From Aureobasidium sp. EXF-3400 (lineage: Eukaryota > Ascomycota > Dothideomycetes > Dothideales > Saccotheciaceae), in NCBI GenBank assembly GCA_024195585.1, contig SWBL01000096.1, positions 1 through 64,000 on the forward strand: a DNA stretch of 64,000 nucleotides, given 5' to 3'. Shown one piece after another: positions 1 to 11,863 of the stretch. Numbering within the stretch: position 1 is the first letter of the stretch; the number at the start of each line of letters is the position of its first letter. Both the position numbers and the translations under genes were made by a program. A model generated the notes under the pieces. It was given only the letters and a program-made list of their open reading frames with translations. It ran no database searches and was not told the DNA's origin.

Positions 1-298
1 CCTTGCGCGAGTGGAGGTTGGTCAGGTTAAGGGGGTCCTTGGAGAACTGAACACCACCAGCCTGGTTGCGCTTCACGAGGAAGGCATTGTTGTGGCCTTG
101 AAGAATGCGCGCGTCAGTTACGAGTACTCAGATATTGCCAATTGTCGTTGCCGTATCTCTTCGAGCAATTGTCGAAATTCCTTCTTTTCCCCAAGCAATC
201 CACCTCTTTTTGATTCAAATTTCGGAGCGAGCGGGGGAGCACATACGGATGGTCTCCCAGATGAGGTCGTAGGAAGTGTTCTCGAAGTTGGTGGCCAT
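1..298 (-). CDS. 60S ribosomal protein L28e, 5' part only (cut by left edge)
   Basis: This is the N-terminal part of a large-subunit ribosomal protein of the L28e family. The ATG is at 298 on the minus strand. Exon 1 (298-247) encodes MATNFENTSYDLIWETI plus one base. An intron with donor GTATGT (246) ends in CAAG at 97, and exon 2 (96-1) continues with HNNAFLVKR, GGVQFSKDPLN and LTNLHSRK, the typical start of fungal L28e. The gene runs off the left edge, so its C-terminal half is missing from the window. It is divergent from the DUF2015 gene. An early intron is common in fungal ribosomal protein genes. Confidence 0.88.
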
Positions 299-805
299 TT
301 TTGCTGTATTTGGAGATGAACTGGATCTTGCAGAAACGGAAGTCGCGAATATTCAAAGGGCTTGTGTGGGCTGAAGCCCGGCTAACCTTCCCGGAGCGGC
401 GAATGCTCGAAGCTCTGCCCTAATTGCTGTTCGGTTGCTTTGTCGCCGAGCAAGTGCAAGAGTCTGGGGTTATGCCAACCTTCAAGAGTGCGTAAGCTGA
501 GCCCCTCCGCCGCAGCCCGTTTGAGGTCGTCTTTCAGCAGCAATCTCCCTGTCGTCGTCCTCTGCTGCTTGTCTATCTTTTGCTTCAGCCCTGTATGTGA
601 CTGCGTACACCTCTGGCCTCCTAGGCCTCGAATCGATCATCTACACTCGACACCCCAACTCCGTCTGGACAAACACTCGGATCACTACATCTCCGGCCAA
701 GCCGCTGCTCATCATCTATCCATCCGTCTATTCCGAGTCCGCGACACAAGCACTGCGCATTCTTTCTCTACCTCTCTCAGCCTTCTACACCACAATACCT
801 CCATA
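299..805. promoter_or_regulatory. Divergent intergenic region between L28e and DUF2015 genes
   Basis: About 500 bp between two divergent start codons, so it should hold both promoters. It is pyrimidine-rich on the plus strand close to the DUF2015 start. I see no convincing TATA box and no gene. Confidence 0.4.
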
Positions 806-1321
806 ATGGGCTACTTATTCTACTCAATAACCTTCCTCTTCCTCGTCAGCGCAACAGGTATGCTTTTACCAACTATCCCTCTGCCTGGCACAAGACTAAC
901 ACCAAACCCAGCGCTCTACCTGACCAAACACCTCTGGATCTCTCACGCCCCACCGATCCCATACCTCACAGCCCCCGGCCACATCCCCGAGCCCCTCTGG
1001 CGACTCTCACAATCTATCCAACGACTAAACCCCTTCGCTCAAAACGCCTACATCAGTCTGGGCCAAAGCAGTTTCGAAGACGACATTGAAGCCGGCTTCA
1101 GCAGTGCAAACTTTGACTTGCGCGAAAATGTCGAGGGTGGAGATAGTAGACAGGGCTTAGATCAGCAGGGCAAGGAAAGAGTCAAGGCAATCATGAAGAG
1201 CAGGGGGTGTGGCTTTGACGAGGCGAGAAGGATAGTTATGGAGGAGAGATTTGGGAGGGAGAACATTGGTAAAGATGGCAGGCCGAGAGATCCAAAGGCT
1301 GTCATGTTTGACCGCATGTGA
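806..1321 (+). CDS. DUF2015-family small membrane-anchored protein
   Basis: A conserved fungal protein of unknown function. Exon 1 is 806-857, exon 2 is 912-1321, and the intron (858-911) has donor GTATGC and acceptor CCCAG. The 153-residue product begins MGYLFYSITFLFLVSAT, a single hydrophobic segment (signal anchor or signal peptide). The C-terminal block contains GFDEARRIVMEERFG and KDGRPRDPKAV, which I recognise from the DUF2015 family of small ascomycete proteins. The frame is open upstream to about 440, but the hydrophobic start at 806 and the family's short length favour the inner ATG. The family assignment is from memory of the motif and no function is claimed. Confidence 0.72.
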   Translation: MGYLFYSITFLFLVSATGMLLPTIPLPGTRLTPNPALYLTKHLWISHAPPIPYLTAPGHIPEPLWRLSQSIQRLNPFAQNAYISLGQSSFEDDIEAGFSSANFDLRENVEGGDSRQGLDQQGKERVKAIMKSRGCGFDEARRIVMEERFGRENIGKDGRPRDPKAVMFDRM

Positions 1322-1612
1322 TGCTTGCAAAGCTGACTCTCTTCTTTCTTTTACTTTGTTTGTCCCAGCGATGGAAACTTTTCTTTTGTCTGCTTGTTCT
1401 TCAATATACCATGGTCCGTTGACCAATATCATTTTCTAGTTCTGGTCGAGGGACAGTTCCCTTATGCTACTCTCGTTGCCCGTCTGAATACACGTTTCCC
1501 TCTCCATTCACCATGCAACCAAATCCCGAGCATGCCCATTAAACGCCTCGCTAAAAACAGCAGCTTTTTCCTCGAATCGTAGATGAAACCCACTAACTCA
1601 TACAATGCTAGC

Positions 1613-2782
1613 TCATCGTCTTTGGTAAGCATTCGGGGGCATGCCTGGAGGCATACCTGGCGGAGGAGCAAATCCAGGAGGCATTCCAGGCATTCCGAAA
1701 CCTGGCGGTGGCGCAAAGCCAGGTGGGGCTCCGTTTGGTGCGAAACCTGGAGGAGGAGCGTAGCCTTGAGGGCCATTGTAACCGCCTTGGGGACCGTTGT
1801 AGCCGCCGACGCTTGGAGGTGGTCGGGCAGGTACACCAGCAGCTGCGGGAGGTGGTGGAAGCTGGTTTCTGGCGGCTGGGGGAGCACCATATCCACCGGT
1901 CACGGGCGAGACACCATAGGGTGCGGCAGACATTGGCGTAGGCGGAGCGATAGGGGTTGCGATCTGAGGAGCCAGCAGTTGCGGGGGTAGAGGTTGGACT
2001 TGAGGCTCGATGTTGTGTTCACGACCAGCAGCAGCCAGGGCACGCTCTGCGGCGTCTCCGTGGCGTTCTCCCTTGCCGTCCTTCTTGAAGGCGTATTGAA
2101 CGGTGATCTCCTTGTTCATGAGGTATTGACCGTGCATGTTTGCGATGGCATCGTCCGAGGCTTCGAAGGTGGTGAAGGAAACGAAAGCGTAGCCCTTTGT
2201 GAGATTGGCATCGTCGCGGGCCACCTGGAAACTTGTTAGCAACTCGGCAGAAGAGGTGGGAGGCAGGGCGACATACCTTTGGCGCAGAGGTCAAGCTGCC
2301 AAAGCGACTGAAGGTCTCAAACAGGACGCGCTCGTCGACCATGGCATCCAGGTTTCCAACAAAGAGCTCGGCGCCCACATCCAGCGTCTTCTGCTTGTCG
2401 GCAGAGGCCTTGTTGACACGGATAGGCTTTCCCCATAGACGGATCTGGTTCATGATTTTGGCGGCATAGTCGGCATCTTCTTCGCTGACGAACTCGACGA
2501 AACCGAAGCCCTGGTGTGTTTGGGTGACGCGATCCTTGGGGAGATGGACGTTGACGATACGGCCGGCTTGTAACATCAACTCCCAGACGAGTTGATCGGT
2601 CACGCGCTCATCGAGGTTTCCGACATAGACGGTCGCTTCCTTGTCTTGTTCCCTGGACATGGTATTAGCTTGAGCTCGGGGCTGATTGCAGTATGCGCCG
2701 TCGGCGGTGGGTGAAATTGGAGGGAGAAGGGGTTGTAGAGATTATAACAGAGAACATACCAGTGCTTTCCTCCCGAAGCCAT
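1613..2782 (-). CDS. Splicing factor 3B subunit 4 (SF3b49/Sap49/Hsh49)
   Basis: RNA-binding subunit of the U2 snRNP SF3b complex, acting in the nucleus at branch-site recognition. There are three exons: 2782-2760, 2652-2277 and 2224-1613, giving 336 residues. The short first exon encodes MASGGKH and splices to give [16 protein letters not shown], the usual start of the ascomycete protein. A later in-frame ATG at 2660 would lose these residues and lies in the intron. RRM1 is at about 14-92 ([15 protein letters not shown]). RRM2 is at about 102-185 ([17 protein letters not shown]) and is interrupted by intron 2. After that comes a Pro/Gly-rich tail of PPGFAP-type repeats ending NAYQRR. It is divergent from TOM7 across only 214 bp. 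Confidence 0.93.
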
Positions 2783-2996
2783 GTTTGCTCGTGTACGTGA
2801 ATGTGATTGACAGAGCTGTGTCGGTGTCCTGTCGCATTCGCTCGAGAAGTTCGAGCATGACGGAAGGCTCCGCCGCTTCTTTTCGCCGCAAAGACCGAAG
2901 TCAACGCCTGTCGCAAGTGACGATTTACTGTACTCTCGACGACTTGTTTCTTCTGTTCAGCAAATTCATATCCACCGCCGTGTTCATCTAGTCAAC

Positions 2997-3479
2997 ATGC
3001 AGCTTTCCGAAGAGACCAAGGTACGTCGTCCCAGTATACCATTATTGTGACTTTTGGCTGACTCTGTTCTAGGAGCGCATCTCGCGCGTCATTGACATTT
3101 CTCGTGTCGCTGTTCACTAGTACGTTCGCCCTGTCTTTCGCATATTACATACCCTTTGGAGTTTCCGGTCGTCGTTCTTGTTATACTGTCTGGAAATGGA
3201 AAATGAGAAAGAGCAAGGATCCAGGACTTCTCAAATACCCAAGTTTTCGGCTATCACATATCTTCCTCTACACGACGTTACCAGCAACGAAACGGACCTA
3301 TCGCAGAAGAAGTTTCGCTGACAAGTCATTCTACAGCGGCTACCTTCCCTTGATTATCTACCTGGGCTACACTCGCAGCGTGCCCCGCCCTTCGCTCATC
3401 AAGTACGGCTTTATCTGAGGACTACACAAGCACAGCACGCTAACGACTTACTAGGCTCTTCTCCCCTCTCGCCATCTAA
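2997..3479 (+). CDS. TOM7: Mitochondrial import receptor subunit Tom7
   Basis: Small subunit of the outer-membrane TOM translocase that modulates assembly of the complex. The gene has four tiny exons: 2997-3020, 3073-3119, 3337-3402 and 3455-3479, giving 53 residues. The protein starts MQLSEETKERISRVIDIS and has one membrane segment around GYLPLIIYLGYTRS. It ends RPSLIKLFSPLAI, matching the family's conserved YGxxPxxxYLG and LxSPL motifs and its usual length of 50-60. All three introns are GT-AG, and phases close exactly (162 nt in total). The middle intron (3120-3336, 217 nt) is much longer than its neighbours and contains a spurious open frame. Too fragmented to show as a single ORF. Confidence 0.92.
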
Positions 3480-3725
3480 GCTCGATAAGCTGGTCGGAAG
3501 TTGTACGATAGACGAAACGAGTCATGAAGCTGTGTGGAGGGCTCGAGACAAAGCCCAACGACATGCAGGACAGCCAGTGGCCTTGACCTTTGCAGGCCAT
3601 TCCCACCACCTTTTTTGTACAAAATAAAACATGGCAATTTGATGAACCCACAAAACTTCTTACAACTCTTCTATCCATGGCTGTTCGCTGATTTTGCTCT
3701 TTTGACGTGCTTTGCAATTTATCAT

Positions 3726-6451
3726 CTACGAGGTGTCCTTCTTAAACCTGCTTGCAAAGGCTGGGAAGTTCATGGTTGACTTCTTGTCCACCGGACTGGC
3801 AGCTTGGGCGGCTGCAGCTACGGCTGCTTTCTGTGCTTCGGCTCCTTGACTGACCTTCTCCAGCAACTCGGCTCCGTTCATCTTGTTCACCTTGCCAAAT
3901 CTCTTGCGCCCCTTCTCGACGTCAAAGAATTCTTCCTCGGCGCGTCCTTCGCCTTCCTTGGCTACAGCCATCAGGTCGACCGTTTGACGAAGCTCATCGA
4001 GACCTTCCATAAGCACCGGATTGTCGAGGCTACGAACAAACTCGATCAAGTGCTCAGTGTCGAGACGGAAAGCTGTGACGCTCTGCGGCGAGAGACGACG
4101 GATGGAAGGGTCCAGCGGTAGTGCGAGGATGGCATTGCTAATGTGTGCCAGTGCGTCAAAGTATATGAGCTCTTTGATCTGCACAGGTAGTCCAAGCAAC
4201 ACGCTGGACATGACATCGGATAGATAGCGTGTTAGTTCCTGCATGTAAGGCGAAGCAGCTGGTGGCTCGTAAGTAGAACTCCAATCATACTCGGCTGTCT
4301 CGATCAAGTCGTCAATCTTGCTGTTGACAAGCTCAAAGATGCGCTTCTCTGCCGCCTTTTTGGCTGTCGTGAATTCTTCTGTTGCGGCGAGCACGATGGG
4401 CCCTGCGGCGCTGCTTGACGAACGTGCTTCTGCGAGCAAGTTTTGCAACTCTCGGCATGCAGTCTCGAAGTGGTCGAGGTTTGTCAGGATCTGCACAATC
4501 TGGCCGGGATATTGTGATGATAGTCTTTCGACCAGTGACCTGCAGACTTTGTGGCAGAGAAGCTCGTCCAAAGACTGTGTTTATAAGCATATCAGTTAGT
4601 CGTGTGAAGTTTGCAGACAGTTGACGTCTGGTGGCTTACGCTCTTGAGTGTGTCGTCTATTACCCCGGAGTTGTGGAAGTGATCGTCTGAGAATAAATAA
4701 ATCTGGTTTAAAAAGTTCCGGATGTCGATACAACAAAGCGGGTACATTTGTGAGAAAGGAAGAACACAGGGGAAGCTACACGAATCAGCATCACACTTTT
4801 GTGTATTTCAGCCGCGTACACATACTTTTGCTGCTCGCGGTCCTTATCTGGCGTGTACCAACTGACGTTGATGACCTTATCATACTCGTCGGGGTTGTTG
4901 ATGGGCATGGGCATGTAGTCGTCCGTCGAAACGATCTGCGTGTGAAAGTGAGCTTATTGAACACGAACCGTACGGCCGGGCTTCTGGAAGCCTCTACACC
5001 ACTCACCTCCTGGAAATCCTCGCTGAACCTCTGCTTGAGTAGCTGAGCGTATTTGTCGAAGATAGTAAGTAGCAGCTGGTCGAGACTATCAACAGAATAG
5101 CCCCAGCTCTGTTGTCACCTGTCAGTATCCTCGACGACCTCTAATTGACTTGCGACGGGAATTAAACGACACTCACACCCATTGTTTGGACGAAAAGCGC
5201 GATGACGCCTTTGATCTTCAACAGCCTGTCGTCGTTGTCGATGGTTGGTAAGGACTTGTTAACAAGTGCGATAGTACTCTGGCACATCGAGTCCCACAGC
5301 TCTTCAACCTGGATACCGTCAGTGACACTCCTGGCAAACTCTGGAGGCTGGACGTACATCTGTTAAGGACCTCAGGTTCTCTGTCTTCATCACGGTAGCC
5401 TTCTCGACAATAGCAAACCCAGCAATGCTCTCCAGTAAAGTGCTTAACTCTCCTGCGTCTTCATCCAGGAGATTTAAGGTCGCGGGCAAGAGCAGCTCCT
5501 TTTGCCTCTTTCTGGTCGCTGAGTAGTCCTGACGAAACTTGTCGCTCTGGCCCAAAGCGTCGTGTATATGAATGGCCTCGAACAAAGGAGAGAAGTCAAC
5601 CTGCACCTCTTCGTTGTTCAGCACATCAAACTCCTCGCTCTCGTCAGCTACAGATTCTACTGCAGAGTTGAGTTTGAAGTTGCCGAGATCTGGATTTTCC
5701 TCGAATCTCATCTTGTGTCTGGTTCGACGCATCTCTGTGTGGTAGAATGCAACCTCACCCAAGAACTGCGAAGTCTCTCGGATCCGGAAAAGCCATGTGT
5801 TCAAATCTGCCATGACAGCTTCAGCTATCAGTCGCTGAGTTGCAGGCACCGAACGCTCAATCATGCCTGCAATCATGTAGCGGGTGACTTCTCTGAGATG
5901 CACATTCTGCAGCTCGTCCAAAGCTCGGAGTGCCGCATAGCGATTTTTCTCCTGGAGTAGGTCATGCACCTGGTTTGCCAGCCGTAGAACCTCGAGACAG
6001 TCTTTCAAAGCTTGGGTAGCATCATCAATGTTCTGCCTGACCCCTCTGGAATCGACCAATGCTCTCTTCTGCTCTGCGAGTTTCTCGGTGCTAGCCTCGA
6101 TAGACTGACTGAGACTCATAATCTCGGCTGTCAGAGTGACTGTACCTTCTCGGACCCGCTGGAGCTGATTGACGGAGCTGATGAACTCTTGATGGTTGGT
6201 GTTGCAAATACGTTCGATCTCGGCTTGTCGGTCGTTCGAGACTTGCGTCAATGCCTGGATGAGATGACCTGCACGTTCCGAGTTTCGAACATCGCGCATC
6301 ACCGGAATCAACTGGTCGATGTAGTCTGTCTCGGACGATGACAGGATAATCTACACTCCATTAGCTCGCTATTAGACCTCTGGAAAGCAGAATCTGATAC
6401 CTGCTGAACAGCGCCCATAAATTCATCATGAGGCTCGATGATTGCTGGCAT
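3726..6451 (-). CDS. SEC15: Exocyst complex component Sec15
   Basis: Subunit of the octameric exocyst that tethers secretory vesicles to the plasma membrane; Sec15 is the Sec4/Rab effector subunit. There are seven exons on the minus strand: 6451-6401, 6350-5358, 5308-5177, 5108-5007, 4935-4826, 4775-4640 and 4574-3726. They sum to 790 residues, within the usual range. The protein starts MPAIIEPHDEFMGAVQQ. It has an N-terminal coiled-coil region (heptad-like stretch SIEASTEKLAEQKRAL) and the conserved LQEKNRYAALRALDELQ block at about 130-150. The C-terminal helical domain contains NFLNQIYLFSDDHFHNSG and YLSDVMSSVLLGLP. The last about 40 residues are an Ala/Lys-rich tail. All phases agree. Confidence 0.93.
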
Positions 6452-7599
6452 TTTGACTGCGACCGAGACCTGCTCGAAGTGGCCTGCCTAATGATGTCTC
6501 TACTGCAGAAGACACGTTCTTTGACACGTATCCGACTGAGGAATGGACAATTCGAACCGTCCTGGAAAAGTGAGATCACAACAGTGATAGACTGGCTCTC
6601 ACGACGGAGCTGAGAGGAATCAAACGCGATTAATTTGACTAAGTCGACCACTCAATGTTTGTTGGACTCGAGGAATCAGAAGTACCTCATGCTTTGGAGT
6701 TCGAGAGTAGTTGCAGTCAAAGCGTCGCGCTATCCCACAATGGCTTGGTTCCCGCAGAGCCCCATTCCGCTCTGCATGGTGTGCACATGGCTGGAGATCC
6801 AGCTGCCAAGCAAAGCACAGCAAGCCGATTTGGGACCTTCCATGCTTCGATAAAGAGGATTGAAGCCTCTTTCTGGACGACATGTGGTACATCTGCACCC
6901 ATCATTTGACCATGTCGAAACGTATCGCACATAAACGTGAAGGAACCTCTGCATTCGCTTCGATCACTTGGTTGTTGAACCTTCAACATGACGTGCGAGC
7001 CATCAAGGTAGAAGTGAGCTACCTACCCTTCTCGTCGTTGCCCCGAGAACTTTTACTGTACACAAACCAACCTCTGCCCCATACCACCTCCCATCTTTCC
7101 CCCTCCCATAGAATTGTCTGAGGTTTTGCGAGCTCGAGCGTCTGGCCGTACCGACCGAGTCCATATCCATAATCGCGTGTTTTCGTCAACCCTTGACTCC
7201 GCAAGGAAGGAGCGAACGGTCGAGCCTTCCTCGAGAGTGATTCTGTCGGGCACCTTCCTCTGTCCTAATACCTTGCCTCCACCACTGTCGAGTTCGTTCA
7301 GTCTCCCTCGAACCTCTCTTGAGCCTGCTCACCAGTAGCTCCAGGTTTCGATCACTCTGCTCAAGGCGTTCACTGCCTATATCGTCGAGAGCGTCGAGGT
7401 CCGCCGCGCTGAGCTTCTACTATAAAAGAGACTCGCTCCACTTGCCAACTCTCCTTCCTTTCCTCCACGACCTTTACCAATCTCTGACACAACGCACCTT
7501 TTGGCACAGTGTCTATCCTTGGTCAACGTCATCTTCCTTCTTCCTTATTCATCTTCCTTCTTCCATCTCCCACCTTTCTTTGCATCAACCATCATCAGC
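6452..7599. promoter_or_regulatory. Divergent promoter region of SEC15 and the Mei2-like gene
   Basis: About 1.15 kb without a credible gene. The half next to the Mei2-like start is strongly pyrimidine-rich (about 7440-7595), as in many fungal core promoters and 5' leaders. A TATA-type box (TATAAAAG) lies at 7421, roughly 180 bp before the Mei2-like ATG. Short open frames here lack conserved features and splice logic. Confidence 0.4.
7421..7428 (+). promoter_or_regulatory. Candidate TATA box of the Mei2-like gene
   Basis: Sequence TATAAAAG, followed by a long CT-rich tract leading to the ATG at 7600. The position would allow a leader of roughly 100-150 nt. It is a motif match only; no transcript start is known. 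Confidence 0.4.
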
Positions 7600-10401
7600 A
7601 TGCACAACCACACTCCACAGTCCTCGGAGATGACTCGCAAGGACAGCGGTAACCCTGTTGAGGATCGCAAGATTCTGCAGAGCGCCGCTGCCTCCGCGCA
7701 GTTTACTCCCTCTTCCAAGGTATGTCTTCTCTCTCTCGTTCATCATCTGCGCGCAACTTTTCAAACATCACCTTCCTTGTCTACACCATTCCTTTGTCTT
7801 GCGTGCGCGCATTCAAGACCTCCCTTTCCTCCGGCACATCTCGCGCGCATCAATTCGCATTCATCTGCTGCAAGACTCTGAGTCTCGGCCCATTGTGGTC
7901 CTATCTCATGAGCTCTTTGCGTCGGTGTGTCTTGTCTCTGTGTTGCGCCTTTGGTTCTGGCTTTTTCCTTCTCATTCATCTTCGATTCTTATACACTTTC
8001 TTTCATCTTGACCCATCTCTATCACATCCCTTACCTTGGTTCGATACACATTCTTTTCCATCCTCCATCTCATACATTTTCCAAACTCTCCATCTCATCT
8101 CACATCACTCCAACTCATCCTGTCTTTACCCTTCTTCATCTCATGTCTTTTTCTTCTTGTACTTTCTCACATCATACCTTTCTTATCTCATACCTTCCTA
8201 TACTTTGTATCATTGCTGACTCTATATTTGCAATAGCAGAACGCTGGTATGAACCCATTCGGACCTGTCTTCACCCCTGGCAAGAGTTTCTCTGGCTCTC
8301 AGGATTTCGGCAGTGGATCTTCCAGCACCTTCTTTACCCCCTCAAAGGGTAGTGCCATGAAGTTCCTCAACATGGGCTCCACTCCTGAAGGTCCATCTTC
8401 CAAGGCCTCGTCCCTTTCTCCAGTCAAACCTATCGGTTCTGGCTTCTCTTCCCCTTCACGTCAGCCTATCCTCAGAGATGGTCCTCCATTCAGCACTGAT
8501 GCTGATCCTAACATTATCGAGACTCGCTTTGTGCGTTTTGGCATGATTCCCTCGGAATGGCTTGCTGATGGTACCCTCGTTGAGGTACTTCACGGCGTAT
8601 GTCTCCCTCGCTTTCATCACAAACATGTACTAACCCTTCTCACAGACTGGTCTTGTCGGCCTTATCGACAACTGTGTGCCTGCAGCAGGTGATACCCCTC
8701 ACCATGTATGCCTGTTCGCACGCTTTGACGACTTGCGTGCTGCTTCAGCTTCAAAGGACATGTTTGAGAGTGCCCTCACCACTGTCACTTTCTGCTTTGT
8801 GGATCACCACGAGTACTTCGGTATCGACAACACTCATCCTCGCGCGCAGTCTGTCTCTGCCTACGATGGTCAAGTTGAGTTTACTGCCACGCCCAAGAGC
8901 ATGGTTGACTTCAACATCCACGCAATCTTCGCCGAAGTCCGTGAGCTGGCCAAGGCCTTTGGACCTGTTCGTACCTTCGCCTATATCGAGACCAAGGGCT
9001 TCCAGGCCCCACGTTTCCGCGCAGAGTACTTCTCGGTGAAGTCTGCCGACGAGGCTGTCGCTATGTCTATCGACACCGACGCCAACTACCATTCTGTAAG
9101 AACTCTCTCTTTCTCTCTCTCTTTTTCCTTCGGTGCATGCTGGCATCACTTCCCATCTACTCTATCGAGTTCATTGCTGACTATCTCAGGACTCTGTCAC
9201 CGTGTCTGTCAAGCACTATGTGCCTGCAGGTTACATGTCTTACGTCCACCCTGCTGCCGCCGGCATGAATGACCTGGTCACTGCCACCGAGGACCTTGCT
9301 GTTTCCGGTGAATTTGACGATGGCTACACCGACTACACTGCTCGCCGTCACAGAGGAGGATACTCTTCTCGCTCCCGTGGAGACTATACACCCCGTCGTT
9401 TCCGTGGTGCCTACCGTGGAGGAAACCGTGGCCATGGTGCTCGCGGCCTCGAGCCCAATTGGTGGGCCCTTTCGAACGATTCCCCAGTCCACCAGACTGA
9501 TCTGGAATTCTGGAAATGGAACCAGCCTCAGACTGTGAACCTCAACAAGATTGAGGCCGGCATCGACGTCCGTACTACCATCATGTTACGCAATATCCCC
9601 AACCGTGTAGATTTCGAGGATCTCAAGGCGTTCCTCGATGCCACCTCCGAGGGTCATTACGACTTCTCATACCTTCGTATCGATTTCTCTAACAATCTTA
9701 ACGTCGGTTACGCCTTTGTCAACTTCGTTCGCCCGGAGTTTATTATCAACTTCGTCCAGCGCCGCGTCGGACAGGAATGGAACATGTACGGTTCCCTGAA
9801 GAAGTGCGAAGTCTCGTACGCTACGATCCAGGGCATTGACTGCCTTCTTGCTAAATTCCGCAACTCCGTCGTGATGGAAGAGATCCATCGTTACCGTCCC
9901 AAGCTTTGGTATCACATTGATTCCACCGACCTGCCTGCCGTCGCTGGCGTTCCTGATCGTGGTGCCATTGGCACTGAGGCTCCATTCCCGGCCCCCAACA
10001 ACGAACAAAAGCGTCGTCGCTCTAGGGATAACGCTGGAACCATCGGCCTGTTCCCTCCTCGTCGTGGCAGAGGCCTCAACGGCCCAGGCTCCCACTACCG
10101 TGAGGGCCAGTACGACCGTGGTACTTCCTTTGCCATTGAGGAAGAGCGCCAGTTCGAGGAGCAGCGTCAGCTGCGCTTCGAACAGCGCCGTACTATCGGT
10201 TTCCGTGGCGGCGACCGTCATCAGCAGCCTGCCACTCGCAACCGTGGCCGTTACCAGCAGCAGCTCCGCTACCGCAACGGCAGTAACAACAGCCGTTACT
10301 ACGATGATGACGAGCAGGAAGAGCAGGAGGACGAGGATTACTTCGACGAGGATGATCCTTTCTTCCGCGGAAACAACCGTCACTCCCACTACCGTCGTTG
10401 A
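7600..10401 (+). CDS. Mei2-like RNA-binding protein
   Basis: Likely RNA-binding regulator related to fission yeast Mei2. Exons are 7600-7719, 8237-8596, 8646-9095 and 9190-10401, giving 713 residues. The N-terminus is Ser/Pro-rich with repeated FxP motifs (FTPSSK, FGPVFTPG, FFTPSKG). A divergent RRM-like region is at about 180-300. An Arg/Gly-rich patch at about 350-390 precedes the Mei2-type C-terminal RRM at about 429-540 (TTIMLRNIPNRVD, NVGYAFVNFVRPE, KCEVSYATIQG), the family's diagnostic domain. The tail is Gln/Arg-rich, then acidic. Whether it acts in meiosis, growth control or elsewhere cannot be told from sequence. Intron 1 is 517 nt and very pyrimidine-rich, unlike all others here; an alternative acceptor three bases downstream would drop one Gln. 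Confidence 0.85.
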
Positions 10402-11792
10402 AACCCTTTTGCGGTTTCCAACGCGTTCTTCGGTCATTGATGACTGAATCTTGAGCACGCTTTCAACGCTTGAAAGCAACCTTCTTCACGATTTCACGCA
10501 GCTACGAGAAATCTTTTCCTTTTCCCTTTGTTATTATCACAGCCACAAGAGTTGGCATCTGCACAGTCGATTTTCAGAAAACAGTTGAAAAGAACAAAAA
10601 CAACACATTGGCGGTATGTACAGTTTACAGGAGAAAAAAGCCTCAAGGTTTGGAGGCCACACACCACCATCAAAAGACACATTGTTCTTTTTCTTTTTCT
10701 GGAGACTTTTGGGTTTCTGGGGAGGTTTTCTGGACAAGCGGAGTTTGGTTGGCGGTGCTTGGCTTTTCTTTTCTTCAGGGGGGTTTTCAAGAATGGATTG
10801 AAATGGAGATGGATTGAGAAACAGAAGGATGATGAGAAAGATGAGATGGAAATTCAGGTCTTTGCTACAAGAGAGATAGAAGATGGTTTGAAATCTTCTG
10901 CTTCAACAAGACAAGACAAGATACTTTAGCTTAGATTTGTTGCTGCCTCTCAGCACATAGAGAACAATGCACGAGGTTGCCTTGATAATATGTTGCCCTG
11001 TGAATAAGTCTTGTGTTTTGATTGTAATGTTGTTTTGTGCTATGTGTTGCTGTATACCTTCATGAATTAACCTCCCTCTGTGCAAAGTTATGTAGTCTGT
11101 GTAGGTACAACAGTCTCCAGATGGAGTAGGGCATCCACTGAGAAGCAACGTGTTCTTGCCTCTCGTTGGATACGTCTCTAGTTGGGAAAGCATCATGCCT
11201 TTTTATAAAATACCCACCGCTCCACAGCATCGTGCGAGAAGGGGCAAGGTTGGAGCTATGAGCAGGAAGAAGACATCTTCCAAAGGATTGAATGATTAGA
11301 GGCTACATTGCTATCTTTGCTGCTTGTATGTGTGTAGAAGAAGGAAGAAAGGGAAGGAGCAGGAAACACGGATATTTGGACAAGTTCTCGCTAATATACT
11401 GGTGGTGTGATTGGCAAACTTGCTCATGATAATCACTGGGCTTACTCCATGGACACTTGAGTTGATCCACTGCCTCAATTATGTCTGTCATGACTCACCT
11501 TGCTACTCTAAGACTGTCAAATAAGGAGAGTAGCAATCAAAAACAGCATGATCAGATGTGCATGGGATAGAAAGACCTCAAGTGCTAGTTAGGGTGCTGC
11601 AGCTGACTTCGATCGGAAGATGTTCGGATCTCGGCTGCGGAGCTTCGGAGTTCGGAAAGATCTTGTGCCATGTGCTGCGGGCCGGCTCGGCAAACCATCC
11701 TTCAACGTCGGCTGTTGCAGAGATGGAAAAAAATCTCGACAGACAAGCCGAACAAAAAATTGTTACACCGAGCAACTCACCGGCAAAAAGAT
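10402..11792. other. Gene-free stretch downstream of the Mei2-like gene
   Basis: About 1.4 kb up to the tRNA. Only short frames without conserved motifs are present. It contains T-rich and GA-rich tracts (for example near 10680-10860) that could belong to a long 3' UTR. I see no repeats or RNA gene in it. Confidence 0.4.
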
Positions 11793-11863
11793 GATCACGC
11801 CAGGGGTCGAACCTGGAATCTCTTGATTCGTAGTCAAGCGCCTTGCCATTGGGCCACGCAACC
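11793..11863 (-). tRNA. tRNA-Arg (anticodon ACG), intronless
   Basis: A 71-nt sequence on the minus strand folds as a complete cloverleaf. The acceptor stem is GGTTGCG with CGTGATC (including wobble pairs). The D arm is GCCC...GGC around AATGGCAA, and the anticodon stem CTTGA/TCAAG carries loop CTACGAA. The T arm is CCAGG-TTCGACC-CCTGG. Anticodon ACG reads Arg CGN codons after A34 to I editing. Internal promoter boxes fit: TGGCCCAATGG (A box) and GGTTCGACC (B box). CCA is not encoded, as expected for a eukaryote. A T-rich run follows the 3' end on that strand (ATCTTTTT), suitable for Pol III termination. Confidence 0.93.

Noticed and set aside
3092..3418. 108-codon frame across the TOM7 intron
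   Set aside because: Spans the long intron; only the stretch also present in TOM7 exon 3 is meaningful.
9667..10479. 270-codon frame antisense to the Mei2-like gene
   Set aside because: Val/Thr-rich mirror translation of the Arg/Gln-rich tail; no conserved features.
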